A stretch of 16,697 nucleotides of DNA from Saprospiraceae bacterium (GCA_020436955.1 JAGQWW010000019.1:1-16697), one strand, 5' to 3'. Shown: positions 8,380 through 15,093, numbered from the stretch's first letter. Notes: generated by a model from the sequence alone, not told the origin. Translations and numbers: made by a program.

Positions 8380-9561
8380 ATGCGAACGCTTTTTTTAAAA
8401 CATCTTGCACCTACCAGCGAAATGCCTTTAATGATTGAAATTGAAAGGGCTGAGGGCATTTATTTGATTCAAAAAAACGGCGAAAAAATAATTGATATGA
8501 TCTCCGGAATCGCCGTGAGTAGCTTGGGCCATCTCAACCCGGCCATCAAAAAAGCTGTGCATGACCAGGTAGACGCATATTGGCATACGATGGTATACGG
8601 TGAGTTTGTATTGAGTCCTCAAGTAAAATTGGCTTCCTTGATTTCAGATCATCTTCCCGGAAACCTCGATTCGGTTTATTTTACCAACTCGGGTAGCGAA
8701 GCAACAGAGGGTGCTATGAAGCTGGCCAAGCGTGCAACCGGGAGAGCCGAAATTATTTCAGCATCCAATGCCTATCATGGTTCCACCCAGGGCGCAGCTA
8801 GTTTGATGTGGCCAACCACCTTTACACAGGCATTTCATCCTTTACTGCCTGGAACCAGTCATATTCAATACAATAATTTTGAGGACCTGGAAAAAATAAG
8901 CAGGCAAACAGCTGCCGTAATTATCGAAGCTGTCCAGGGTGAAGCAGGTGTTGTTGCTCCTGTTGAAGGCTATCTTGAAGCCGTCAGAGAAAAATGTACT
9001 GAAACCGGAACTTTGCTGATTATCGACGAAGCCCAAACAGGTTTCGGACGTACCGGAAAAACTTTTGCGATTGAACACAGTGGTATTCAACCGGATATGG
9101 TACTTCTTGCAAAGGCGCTAGGCGGAGGTTTTCCATTGGGGGCATTTGTAGCTTCAAAGGATTTGATGAAGCACCTTGCGTTTGACCCACCCTTGGGTCA
9201 TATAACCACTTTTGGAGGCCATCCGGTGTGCACCGCTGCGGGTCTTGCTGCTTTTGAATATTTATTGGAAAATAGAGTAGTAGAGCAAGTAGATGCCAAG
9301 GCAACTTTGATCAAAAAACATATCCAACATCCGGCTATCCGGTCTATCAGAAATGTGGGGTTGATGTTTGCCCTTGAAATAGGCTCTTTTGAAAAGGTCT
9401 TTAAAGTAGTAAAGGCAGGATTGGAACAGGGGATATTAGTTGACTGGTTTTTGTTTAACAGTGATTGTATCCGGCTGGCTCCGCCTTTAATTATTTCAGA
9501 GGAAGAAATTAAACTGGCTTGTGAAAAGTTGAAAACAGCGATGGATGTTTTATTGGATTAA
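8380..9561 (+). CDS. Class III PLP-dependent aminotransferase (acetylornithine/ornithine-like)
   Basis: 393 residues, standard length for the family. It is a cytoplasmic fold-type I PLP enzyme moving an amino group to a 2-oxo acid. Family features are all present: phosphate-binding SGSEA (104-108), DEAQTGFGRTG (216-226, D216 contacting the PLP nitrogen), the PLP lysine K245 in LLAKALGGGFPLG, and TTFGGHP (276-282). The C-terminal CIRLAPPLIISEEEI is also typical. It is closest by eye to ArgD/RocD-like proteins of Bacteroidota that are usually annotated 'aspartate aminotransferase family', so the substrate is not certain. No arginine or lysine biosynthesis gene is nearby. The start ATG at 8380 gives the expected short N-terminus. 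It diverges from the ATPase gene, and its TAA shares bases with the stop of the convergent small secreted protein gene (4-bp overlap). Confidence 0.9.
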   Translation: MRTLFLKHLAPTSEMPLMIEIERAEGIYLIQKNGEKIIDMISGIAVSSLGHLNPAIKKAVHDQVDAYWHTMVYGEFVLSPQVKLASLISDHLPGNLDSVYFTNSGSEATEGAMKLAKRATGRAEIISASNAYHGSTQGAASLMWPTTFTQAFHPLLPGTSHIQYNNFEDLEKISRQTAAVIIEAVQGEAGVVAPVEGYLEAVREKCTETGTLLIIDEAQTGFGRTGKTFAIEHSGIQPDMVLLAKALGGGFPLGAFVASKDLMKHLAFDPPLGHITTFGGHPVCTAAGLAAFEYLLENRVVEQVDAKATLIKKHIQHPAIRSIRNVGLMFALEIGSFEKVFKVVKAGLEQGILVDWFLFNSDCIRLAPPLIISEEEIKLACEKLKTAMDVLLD

Positions 9562-10001
9562 CCACCCTCATCAGGAGTTGGCGCTATTGTTTTTCCCTCT
9601 TTTCTTATGAGATTGTTTTTATCTACAATTCCATATGCATCCGGAACAAAAACTTTGGTATTGACAAACTCGTAACATTCCCCTTTGCTGGTTTTTACAG
9701 ACCTTCTTTCCTTGTCTTTTGAAACCAGGCTGAAGCGGCCCTCGGTCGAATCGATGACCATTTCATATCTACCAATTTTAAGGAAATGCTCCAATATACC
9801 TTCAGAAGCTTCGTACAGCTGAATATTGGTTTCTGTTAGAATATGGTCGCCTGCCCAGGGGATTAATTCATAATCACCATAAATATCCAATTGGATATTC
9901 GGCTCCTTGTCTACCGCAAAGGTTTGATGAATGGTTTTTTCCAACTGGCTATAGCCGGAAAAGGAAAAGAATAAGAACAATCCAAAAAGCAAGATGCGCA
10001 T
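9558..10001 (-). CDS. Small secreted protein, paralogue of the upstream gene product
   Basis: 147 residues with a clear signal peptide (MRILLFG.. to SGYSQ, cleavage near residue 19). No domain recognised. The mature part is predicted mostly beta-strand and ends in a proline/acid-rich tail (TIAPTPDEGG). It aligns by eye with the next gene upstream on the same strand: both have a strand near the N-terminus, then an L-x-x-x-RY(E/D) block, S/LV strands, an ER-x-VK turn with G-x-E, and a final VP strand (FVPDAYGIV here, SVPQDVVVT there). The pattern hints at a truncated DUF4097-like beta-helical fold, a guess only. It is separated from the paralogue by a hairpin, so it may have its own promoter. 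Its stop overlaps the aminotransferase stop by 4 bp. Confidence 0.75.
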   Translation of the reverse strand: MRILLFGLFLFFSFSGYSQLEKTIHQTFAVDKEPNIQLDIYGDYELIPWAGDHILTETNIQLYEASEGILEHFLKIGRYEMVIDSTEGRFSLVSKDKERRSVKTSKGECYEFVNTKVFVPDAYGIVDKNNLIRKEGKTIAPTPDEGG

Positions 10002-10018
10002 TGCGTGATAATTTGCTA

Positions 10019-10026
10019 CAAAAATA
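10019..10026 (-). promoter_or_regulatory. Possible -7 box for the 9558-10001 gene
   Basis: On the minus strand it reads TATTTTTG, a full match to TAnnTTTG, 17 bp before the ATG at 10001 and directly after the hairpin at 10028-10061. Any -33 element would fall inside that hairpin; no good TTTG was seen there. Confidence 0.3.
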
Positions 10027-10027
10027 T

Positions 10028-10061
10028 AAGGGTGTAACGAATTTTTTTCCGTTACACCCTT
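10028..10061. terminator. Perfect 12-bp hairpin between the two small secreted-protein genes
   Basis: AAGGGTGTAACG (10028-10039) and its exact complement CGTTACACCCTT (10050-10061) enclose a 10-base T-rich loop. On the minus strand the stem is followed by ATATTTTT, fitting an intrinsic terminator after the 10087-10536 gene. On the plus strand it is followed by TTTT, so it could also stop transcripts coming from the aminotransferase side. Confidence 0.75.
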
Positions 10062-10086
10062 TTTTAACGCCTATTTAGGAAGTTTG

Positions 10087-10536
10087 TTATCTCATTCCGT
10101 CCGGCAAATCCTCATTTGCAAGGGCAGGAATGTCTTTTTGAGTAACCACTACGTCTTGTGGAACACTAACTTCAAGGCGAATATTTTCAATTACTTCCTG
10201 ACCACCAACCTTTACGGTACGTTCGAGGGCAGGAGCATAAATTACTAATCTATTTTCTTCGGTTTTGGACCTAAGGTCATACCTACGAGCCAAAACTAAT
10301 GTCTTCAGCATTTTGTCATTTCCACCTTCAAGGGATACCAGCATTTTGACGCGAATCAAATTACCATTAGTAGCAACCACTTCTACAGGTACTTCCATGT
10401 CAAAATGTACCTCTGTAACGCCTACGGCTGAAAATGACTTTACCAGCGTACGTTCTGTCGTCTGTGCGAATGTAGGAATTGAAATTGCTGCAACGAGCAA
10501 TAAGGATAAGTAAGTAGACCTGGTTGTCATAAGCAT
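10087..10536 (-). CDS. Small secreted protein, paralogue of the downstream gene product
   Basis: 149 residues from ATG 10536; a second ATG two codons later (10530) is an equal candidate. It has a signal peptide (hydrophobic LSLLLVAAI, cleavage after PTFAQ near residue 25). The mature part is beta-rich: HFDMEVPVEVV, LIRVKMLVS, LARRYDLRS, NRLVIYAP, ERTVKVGGQE, RLEVSVPQDVVV. This repeated strand layout is like the adhesin-type DUF4097 repeats but short, and no firm family can be named. It shares strand order and several residues with the 9558-10001 product. A 7-bp inverted repeat lies in its leader, and the heptamer array lies further upstream. Confidence 0.75.
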   Translation of the reverse strand: MLMTTRSTYLSLLLVAAISIPTFAQTTERTLVKSFSAVGVTEVHFDMEVPVEVVATNGNLIRVKMLVSLEGGNDKMLKTLVLARRYDLRSKTEENRLVIYAPALERTVKVGGQEVIENIRLEVSVPQDVVVTQKDIPALANEDLPDGMR

Positions 10537-10551
10537 TGGGTTTTTGAAGAT

Positions 10552-10574
10552 TACTAATGATTCCCTTATTAGTA
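10552..10574. repeat. Inverted repeat in the leader of the 10087-10536 gene
   Basis: TACTAAT (10552-10558) and ATTAGTA (10568-10574) are exact complements with a 9-bp spacer, 16 bp upstream of the start codon on the minus strand. It could be an operator or a small leader hairpin; the stem is A/T-rich and may be chance. Confidence 0.3.
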
Positions 10575-10610
10575 GAGTGTACGAAACCCGCTAAAAGTTG
10601 CATTAATATA

Positions 10611-10618
10611 CAAAAATA
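10611..10618 (-). promoter_or_regulatory. Possible -7 box for the 10087-10536 gene
   Basis: On the minus strand it reads TATTTTTG, a full match to TAnnTTTG, 74 bp before the ATG. If used, the inverted repeat at 10552-10574 would be in the transcribed leader. No -33 element was found at the standard spacing. Confidence 0.3.
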
Positions 10619-10652
10619 AATTTTAGGACACAAGAAAGGGTAGGTAATATTT

Positions 10653-10827
10653 ATGAGATATGCTATATGATATATGCGATAAGGTATATGCTATTTGTTA
10701 TATGAGATATGTTATTTGAAAAATAAAATATGTTCTATCCCATACTGCATCCTCCATCCCATATCCCCAATCTCCAATCCCATATACCATACCTCATACT
10801 TCATACTTCATACTTCATACTTCAAAT
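10653..10827. repeat. Two-armed degenerate heptamer array
   Basis: 25 consecutive 7-bp units without a phase slip. The left arm (10653-10736) is ATGNNAT-like: ATGAGAT, ATGCTAT, ATGATAT, ATGCGAT, AAGGTAT, ATGCTAT, TTGTTAT, ATGAGAT, ATGTTAT, then three weaker units. The right arm (10737-10827) is NNCATAY-like: CCCATAT, CCCCAAT, CTCCAAT, CCCATAT, ACCATAC, CTCATAC, TTCATAC x3, TTCAAAT. Read as reverse complement, the left arm has the same NNCATAT core, so the arms are inverted. The left is A/T-rich, the right C-rich on the plus strand. It begins 3 bp after the kdsA stop (minus-strand sense), so kdsA read-through would transcribe it. Seven is not a multiple of three, so it is not coding. Confidence 0.85.
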
Positions 10828-10829
10828 CC

Positions 10830-11642
10830 CTAAACAATCGCCTCCCTAATTGCAGTAAGCTTTTTCAGGAGTTCTTCCAGATTATCTAGTGGTAACATGT
10901 TGGCACCGTCGGAAAGGGCCTTGGAAGGTTCCGGATGGGTTTCTATGAATAGGCCGTCGGCGCCTACTGCGATACCTGCTTTGGCTATGGTACTAATGAG
11001 TGCAGGTTGGCCTCCGGTTACGCCGGAAGATTGGTTGGGACGTTGAAGGCTGTGGGTACAGTCAAGCACAACCGGGCCTCCAAAGCTTTGCATGGTAGGT
11101 AGTCCTCGGAAATCGACCACCAGGTCCTGGTATCCGAAGGTGGTACCCCTCTCAGTAAGGATGACTTTTTCATTGCCGGCCTCCACTACTTTTTCCCGAG
11201 CAAACTGCATGGCTTCGGCACTCAAAAACTGTCCCTTTTTTATATTGACAACCCTTCCTGTTGCAGCTGCAGCTTCCAGAAGGGTAGTTTGGCGACAAAG
11301 GAAAGCAGGTACTTGTAAGATGTCGACATATGGTGCCGCCATACCGGCTTCCTGCTCAGTGTGGAAATCAGTGGTTACAGGGATATCAAATGTTTCGCCG
11401 ACTTTTTGTAATATTTTTAAAGCTTTCTCATCGCCAATCCCGGTGAAAGAACTTTTCTTTGATCGGTTAGCTTTCCTGTATGAACCTTTAAAAATGTAGG
11501 GGACCTTTAAATCGTCGGTAATACGTTTTACTCGTTCAGCGACGCGCATACAAAGGTCTTCACTTTCAACAGCACAGGGACCGGCGATGAGGAAAAATTG
11601 ATTGGAATCAGTATGATCCAATCTGGGGAGCCATTTTTTCAT
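10830..11642 (-). CDS. kdsA: 3-deoxy-8-phosphooctulonate (Kdo-8-P) synthase, metal-dependent type
   Basis: 270 residues, full length. It condenses phosphoenolpyruvate with arabinose 5-phosphate to Kdo-8-phosphate, the first committed step to the Kdo of lipid A core, in the cytoplasm. The TIM barrel shows IAGPCAVES near the N-terminus, FKGSYRKANRSKKSSFTGIG (PEP and arabinose-5-P binding), TDFHTEQEA, NIKKGQF, ERGTTFGY, DCTHSLQRPNQ and ETHPEPSKALSDGANML. C23, H197, E234 and D245 match the four metal ligands of the Aquifex-type class II enzyme; the E. coli type has asparagine at the C23 position. It starts 10 bp after the stop of the barrel gene, so the two are probably one transcript. The heptamer array follows immediately downstream. 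Confidence 0.96.
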   Translation of the reverse strand: MKKWLPRLDHTDSNQFFLIAGPCAVESEDLCMRVAERVKRITDDLKVPYIFKGSYRKANRSKKSSFTGIGDEKALKILQKVGETFDIPVTTDFHTEQEAGMAAPYVDILQVPAFLCRQTTLLEAAAATGRVVNIKKGQFLSAEAMQFAREKVVEAGNEKVILTERGTTFGYQDLVVDFRGLPTMQSFGGPVVLDCTHSLQRPNQSSGVTGGQPALISTIAKAGIAVGADGLFIETHPEPSKALSDGANMLPLDNLEELLKKLTAIREAIV

Positions 11643-11652
11643 GCAATTTTAT

Positions 11653-12213
11653 TTACAGTCGAACCGTAACGCCTGCCTGGAATAGTGAAATACCATATCC
11701 AATTTCACCGTACAAACCAAAGGTTTGATTTAGGTAGCCTGCGAAACCAATAAATCCGCCGTAAATATATTCATTTTTTGCACTAACACCCGGGATGCCA
11801 TCTTCACCATATTGTAAAGTTGCGATGCTGGCATTTGGCATGTTGTAACCTACGTTAAAACCACCATAAATATCCCAGTTGTCAAATTTTCTGCTGTGAA
11901 CTGCTGTTCTTAGACCGACAATCAAATTCTGATTTTCAACGCTGTGAACAGAACCATCCGCGTTAGTTTTAGGTTTGCTGGTAGCACTGCTATAACCTGC
12001 AAATGCTCCTACAGAAACTAGACCTTTAAACTTATAGGAAAGGTTCGCCTGGATTGGAATTACATTGGTTGTTGCGCCATCCATAAAGTAGGTAGGCAAA
12101 AGACCAATACCACCCTGGAATAAAATTTCATCACCTCTTTGGGTTTGTCCGGTGCTTAATGATAGGAAAGAGAAAAAGAACAGCCCGCTCAAAAGAATGC
12201 TTCTTACGTTCAT
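11653..12213 (-). CDS. Small outer-membrane beta-barrel protein
   Basis: 186 residues with a signal peptide (MNVRSILLSGLFFFSF.. to STGQ, cleavage near residue 23). The mature part alternates hydrophobic and polar residues with many aromatic-glycine pairs (GGIGLLPTYF, YKFKGLVSVGAFAGY, DIYGGFNVGYN, YIYGGFIGFAGY, GLYGEIGYG), as in OmpW/OmpX-sized 8-stranded barrels of Bacteroidota. It ends VTVRL rather than in the aromatic usual for barrels. No specific ligand or partner can be read. It precedes kdsA by 10 bp, so it may be coregulated with lipopolysaccharide synthesis, or merely share a promoter. Confidence 0.8.
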   Translation of the reverse strand: MNVRSILLSGLFFFSFLSLSTGQTQRGDEILFQGGIGLLPTYFMDGATTNVIPIQANLSYKFKGLVSVGAFAGYSSATSKPKTNADGSVHSVENQNLIVGLRTAVHSRKFDNWDIYGGFNVGYNMPNASIATLQYGEDGIPGVSAKNEYIYGGFIGFAGYLNQTFGLYGEIGYGISLFQAGVTVRL

Positions 12214-12485
12214 TAGGAATAAATTTAAGTGTTAGTTAAGTGTAAACGTGAGGGGCTTATAGACAATTTTTTTTGAGGTGGAGCAAACTGAATTTATAAG
12301 TGCAATAACGGTAGGAATACTGCAAATGTTGTGCTAATTCGCGTAGCGTGCCGGATGATAAAAATCATTGGCAAACAAGGTTTTTCCGATAATTTTTAGA
12401 CAAGCGAAAAAAAGGGTAGGAGGTTCTTAGAACCAAATAAAAAATTGAAAACAGCGAATAAAAAAAATAATTTTTTTTTGAAGAA
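12214..12485. other. 272-bp intergenic region between the barrel gene and the Crp/Fnr gene
   Basis: No coding frame of note. It holds an imperfect hairpin at 12350-12372 (GCCGG/ATGAT, AAAA loop, ATCAT/TGGC with one bulge), an odd palindrome GGTTCTTAGAACC at 12422-12434, and an A8-TAA-T9 tract at 12460-12479 just after the Crp/Fnr stop that could act as a weak terminator on the minus strand. The barrel gene's promoter should be here, but no box matched the consensus well. Confidence 0.5.
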
Positions 12486-13151
12486 TTATTTCATTCTGAC
12501 GAGGTGAATTTTATTTCGTCCTAATTTCACCTTTCCTTCATTCTCCAATTGCTTTAATAGCCTTGAAATAGCCTCTCTGGAGCCATTCAAATCCGTTGCT
12601 ATCTCCTGATGGGTCGTAACGATGACATCACTCTTGGTTGTGGCAGACTTGTCGTATAAATAATCCAACAAACGCTCGTCCATTTTTTTGAAAGCGATAC
12701 TCTCAAGGGTCATGATGAGTTCGTCAAATCGATTTTGATAGGTAGTCAATACAAAATTCTTCCAGCTTTGATATTTTGTAATCCAACTATCCATGATATG
12801 GATTGGAATGGCAATTACTTCCGTTTCTTCTTCTGCAATGGTTCTAAACTCACTTTTTTTATGCATCATACAACAAGTGAAAGAAGCTGCACAAGTAGTT
12901 CCTGCTTCCAGATAGTATAAAAATACTTCTCTTCCTTCCGAATCCTCTCTGGATACTTTGATAGATCCTTTTGTAACCAATGGAACAAATTTCACATAAT
13001 TGCCAATGTCCATGATAGTTTCTCCCTGGCGGAAGTACATGATTTTACCATTTTCGGCAATTTCTTCCTGCAGTTTAGGCTCTGCAAGATTTGGAAAGGT
13101 TTTAATGATTAGATCAATAATATAGTTCTTCTGAGCGGTTAGGCTATTCAT
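12486..13151 (-). CDS. Crp/Fnr family transcriptional regulator with Cys cluster
   Basis: 221 residues from the ATG at 13151, which gives the usual family length; the frame reaches further upstream into the divergent promoter region without family similarity. The N-terminal cyclic-nucleotide-binding-like jelly roll is at about 20-130 (YFRQGETI, GSIKVSREDSEGREVFLYYL). It lacks the canonical cAMP phosphate-cassette arginine pattern and instead carries C87, C93 and C94 (CAASFTCCMMH) where the effector pocket would be. A dimerisation helix follows, then the HTH_Crp domain (about 160-215) with TTHQEIATDL and recognition helix SREAISR (191-197). A redox, Fe-S or nitric-oxide signal is possible but unproven. 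It diverges from the E2 gene, with starts 149 bp apart. Confidence 0.92.
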   Translation of the reverse strand: MNSLTAQKNYIIDLIIKTFPNLAEPKLQEEIAENGKIMYFRQGETIMDIGNYVKFVPLVTKGSIKVSREDSEGREVFLYYLEAGTTCAASFTCCMMHKKSEFRTIAEEETEVIAIPIHIMDSWITKYQSWKNFVLTTYQNRFDELIMTLESIAFKKMDERLLDYLYDKSATTKSDVIVTTHQEIATDLNGSREAISRLLKQLENEGKVKLGRNKIHLVRMK

Positions 13152-13250
13152 GATATTTTTTTCAATTAGTAGGCTTAAGAACCAAAAATAAGAATTTATG
13201 TTTATCCTCTGAAAATGATTTTTTATTGTATTTTCCACAATAATGGGAAA

Positions 13251-13264
13251 CTTTCGCATTTTTG
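13251..13264 (+). promoter_or_regulatory. Promoter-like motif CTTTCGCATTTTTG
   Basis: It sits 36 bp before the E2 ATG. CATTTTTG is one base off the TAnnTTTG -7 box. Twelve of the 14 positions from CTTTCGCAT onward match the motif at 4042-4055. No clear -33 element was found. Confidence 0.45.
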
Positions 13265-13300
13265 CGAAGTATTAAATCCAAAATCCTAAATAGTTAAAGA

Positions 13301-14599
13301 ATGGCTGAAATCATCAGAATGCCCCGCATGAGTGATACTATGGAAGAAGGTAACCTTGTTGCCTGGTTAAAAAATGAAGGGGATCCGGTGGAACCGGGAG
13401 AAACAATTGCTGAAGTTGAAACAGATAAAGCTACCATGGAGTTGGACAGTTATTTTGAAGGTGTCCTGCTACATATTGCTGTAAAAGAAGGAGTTGTGCC
13501 TATTAATGGTGTGATTGCAGTTATTGGTGAAAAAGGGGAAGATTGGAAAGCTGCCCTTGCAGCAGAAGAAGGGAATGGAGGTGGAAGCAATTCTTCAGCA
13601 CCTGAGGCTCCTGCCGCTCCAGAAAGTAAACCCGCAGTTTCAGAAAGCACGCCTCAACCTGCTGCCAGTCAAAACGGAAGCAATGGTGCAGATGCTCGTG
13701 TAAAAGCTTCTCCACTTGCCAAAAGTATGGCGAAAGAGACCGGCGTTGATCTAGCTGCTATTGCAGGTTCAGGAGACCACGGGAGAATTGTTAAAAAAGA
13801 TGTAGAGGACTTCCTTGAAAAGCAAAACGTACAAGAAACTATTGCTGTTCCAAGTGCTCCATCAAAAGAAGCAAAACAGGAAGCTCCTTCAGTTGTGCCA
13901 TTTTCTTTTAATGCTGATAGTTCTTATGAAGAAGTTGCTGTCTCCCAAATGCGCAAAACCATTGCAAGAAGGTTGGGTGAAAGCAAATTCTCTGCACCAC
14001 ATTTTTACCTGACGGTAGAAATCAATATGGACAAAGCTATCGATACCCGTAAAAAATTGAATGAAGTTTCCCCTGTGAAAATCTCATTCAATGATTTAGT
14101 TATCAAAGCTTGTGCTTCTGCGCTGAGGAAACATCCTGCAGTAAATTCTTCATGGTTGGGTGACAAAATACGCTACAATAACAATGTAAATATTGGTGTC
14201 GCTGTTGCAGTGGAGGATGGTTTGTTGGTACCTGTAATTCGCCATACTGATATGAAATCACTTTCTCAGATTAATGTAGAAGTGAAAGCATACGCTGAAA
14301 AGGCACGTAATAAAAAATTGCAGCCTGATGAAATGACAGGCAATACCTTTACCATTTCTAATCTGGGTATGTTTGGTATCGAAGAATTCACGGCAATCAT
14401 CAATCCACCGGATGCTTGTATCCTTGCTGTTGGCGGTATTATTGAAAAGCCAATTGTAAAAGATGGGCAAATTGTTCCGGGAAGTATGATGAAGGTAACT
14501 CTATCTTGCGACCACCGAGTAGTAGATGGTGCTACCGGAGCTCAGTTCCTTAAAACACTGAAAGAGACATTGGAAAATCCAATTTCAATACTGGTTTGA
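13301..14599 (+). CDS. Pyruvate dehydrogenase complex E2, dihydrolipoyl acetyltransferase
   Basis: 432 residues. It transfers the acetyl group from lipoyl-lysine to CoA in the cytoplasmic pyruvate dehydrogenase complex. Domains in order: one lipoyl domain (1-80) with lipoylated K43 in ETDKATME; a flexible Ala/Pro/Ser linker (about 90-130); the peripheral subunit-binding domain (about 134-172: KASPLAKSMAKETGVDL, then GRIVKKDVEDFL); a second linker; the catalytic domain (about 205-432) with H405 and D409 in DHRVVDGA. MPRMSDTMEEG at the N-terminus is typical of pyruvate-specific E2 rather than the 2-oxoglutarate type. A single lipoyl domain is fewer than in many Gram-negative E2s but usual for this subtype. 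E1 and E3 genes are not in the window. A strong terminator follows, so it ends its own transcript. The divergent Crp/Fnr gene is a candidate regulator. Confidence 0.94.
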   Translation: MAEIIRMPRMSDTMEEGNLVAWLKNEGDPVEPGETIAEVETDKATMELDSYFEGVLLHIAVKEGVVPINGVIAVIGEKGEDWKAALAAEEGNGGGSNSSAPEAPAAPESKPAVSESTPQPAASQNGSNGADARVKASPLAKSMAKETGVDLAAIAGSGDHGRIVKKDVEDFLEKQNVQETIAVPSAPSKEAKQEAPSVVPFSFNADSSYEEVAVSQMRKTIARRLGESKFSAPHFYLTVEINMDKAIDTRKKLNEVSPVKISFNDLVIKACASALRKHPAVNSSWLGDKIRYNNNVNIGVAVAVEDGLLVPVIRHTDMKSLSQINVEVKAYAEKARNKKLQPDEMTGNTFTISNLGMFGIEEFTAIINPPDACILAVGGIIEKPIVKDGQIVPGSMMKVTLSCDHRVVDGATGAQFLKTLKETLENPISILV

Positions 14600-14618
14600 T
14601 AAACCAAAAAACCTAAGA

Positions 14619-14661
14619 AAAGGGATGAAGCATAAAATGTGGTTCATCCCTTTCTTTTTTT
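14619..14661 (+). terminator. Intrinsic terminator after the E2 gene
   Basis: AAAGGGATGAA (14619-14629) pairs exactly with TTCATCCCTTT (14643-14653) around a 13-base loop, followed by a C and a run of seven T. It starts 19 bp after the E2 stop. Confidence 0.85.
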
Positions 14662-14695
14662 AAAACTTTAGACCCTGGTACGTGTTTGAAAAATT

Positions 14696-15058
14696 ATGAA
14701 AAAGAAAACCGTAGTATTAGGTGCCACCCCCAATAAAACCCGCTATGCTTATACAGCGGTGAATTCCTTGTCCAGAGCCGGTCATGAGGCCGTTCCCATT
14801 GGTATAAAGACAGGCGATATTGAAGGGATAGAAATAATGAATGGTACACCGGAAGTGGATGGTGTGGATACCGTAACCTTGTATCTTGGTGCTGAAAGAC
14901 AAAAGCCTTACTACGATTATATTTTCTCCTTGCATCCCAAGCGCATCATCTTCAATCCAGGTACTGAAAATCCTGAGTTGGAAGCTATAGCAGCCCAAAA
15001 AGGTATAGAAACTATCAACGGTTGTACACTTGTTATGCTCGCAATTGGCAATTATTGA
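14696..15058 (+). CDS. Small CoA-binding-domain protein (YccU-like)
   Basis: 120 residues, a complete single Rossmann-like CoA_binding_2 domain. Family traits visible are KTVVLGATPNKTRYAYTAV (nucleotide loop), a strand ending GHEAVPIG, TVTLYLGAERQ, then PKRIIFNPGTENPEL and a late cysteine in NGCTLVML. Proteins of this group bind CoA or acyl-CoA; their physiological role is mostly unknown, and some relatives are linked to protein CoAlation or acyl-CoA sensing. It lies 36 bp beyond the E2 terminator, so it is probably transcribed separately, though its place beside an acetyl-CoA-producing enzyme is suggestive. The ATG at 14696 gives the usual N-terminus. The leader is A/T-rich with no Shine-Dalgarno sequence. 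Confidence 0.85.
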   Translation: MKKKTVVLGATPNKTRYAYTAVNSLSRAGHEAVPIGIKTGDIEGIEIMNGTPEVDGVDTVTLYLGAERQKPYYDYIFSLHPKRIIFNPGTENPELEAIAAQKGIETINGCTLVMLAIGNY

Positions 15059-15093
15059 TTTCCTTTTGTTAATTTTCGGTTTTGGTTTCAATC

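Noticed and set aside
10653..10827. CRISPR array
   Set aside because: The units are 7 bp with no spacers, and there are no cas genes.
10695..10889. Open plus-strand frame of 64 codons with YHTSYFILHTSYF-like repeats
   Set aside because: It is the translation of the heptamer array running on into antisense kdsA; the 7-bp period gives a 21-bp coding echo by chance.
12422..12434. GGTTCTTAGAACC palindrome as a regulator site
   Set aside because: The only similar sequence seen (CTTAAGAACC near 13174) is partial, so there is not enough to call an operator.
13152..13259. Upstream extension of the Crp/Fnr frame by 36 codons
   Set aside because: It lies in the divergent promoter region, lacks family similarity, and the ATG at 13151 gives normal length.
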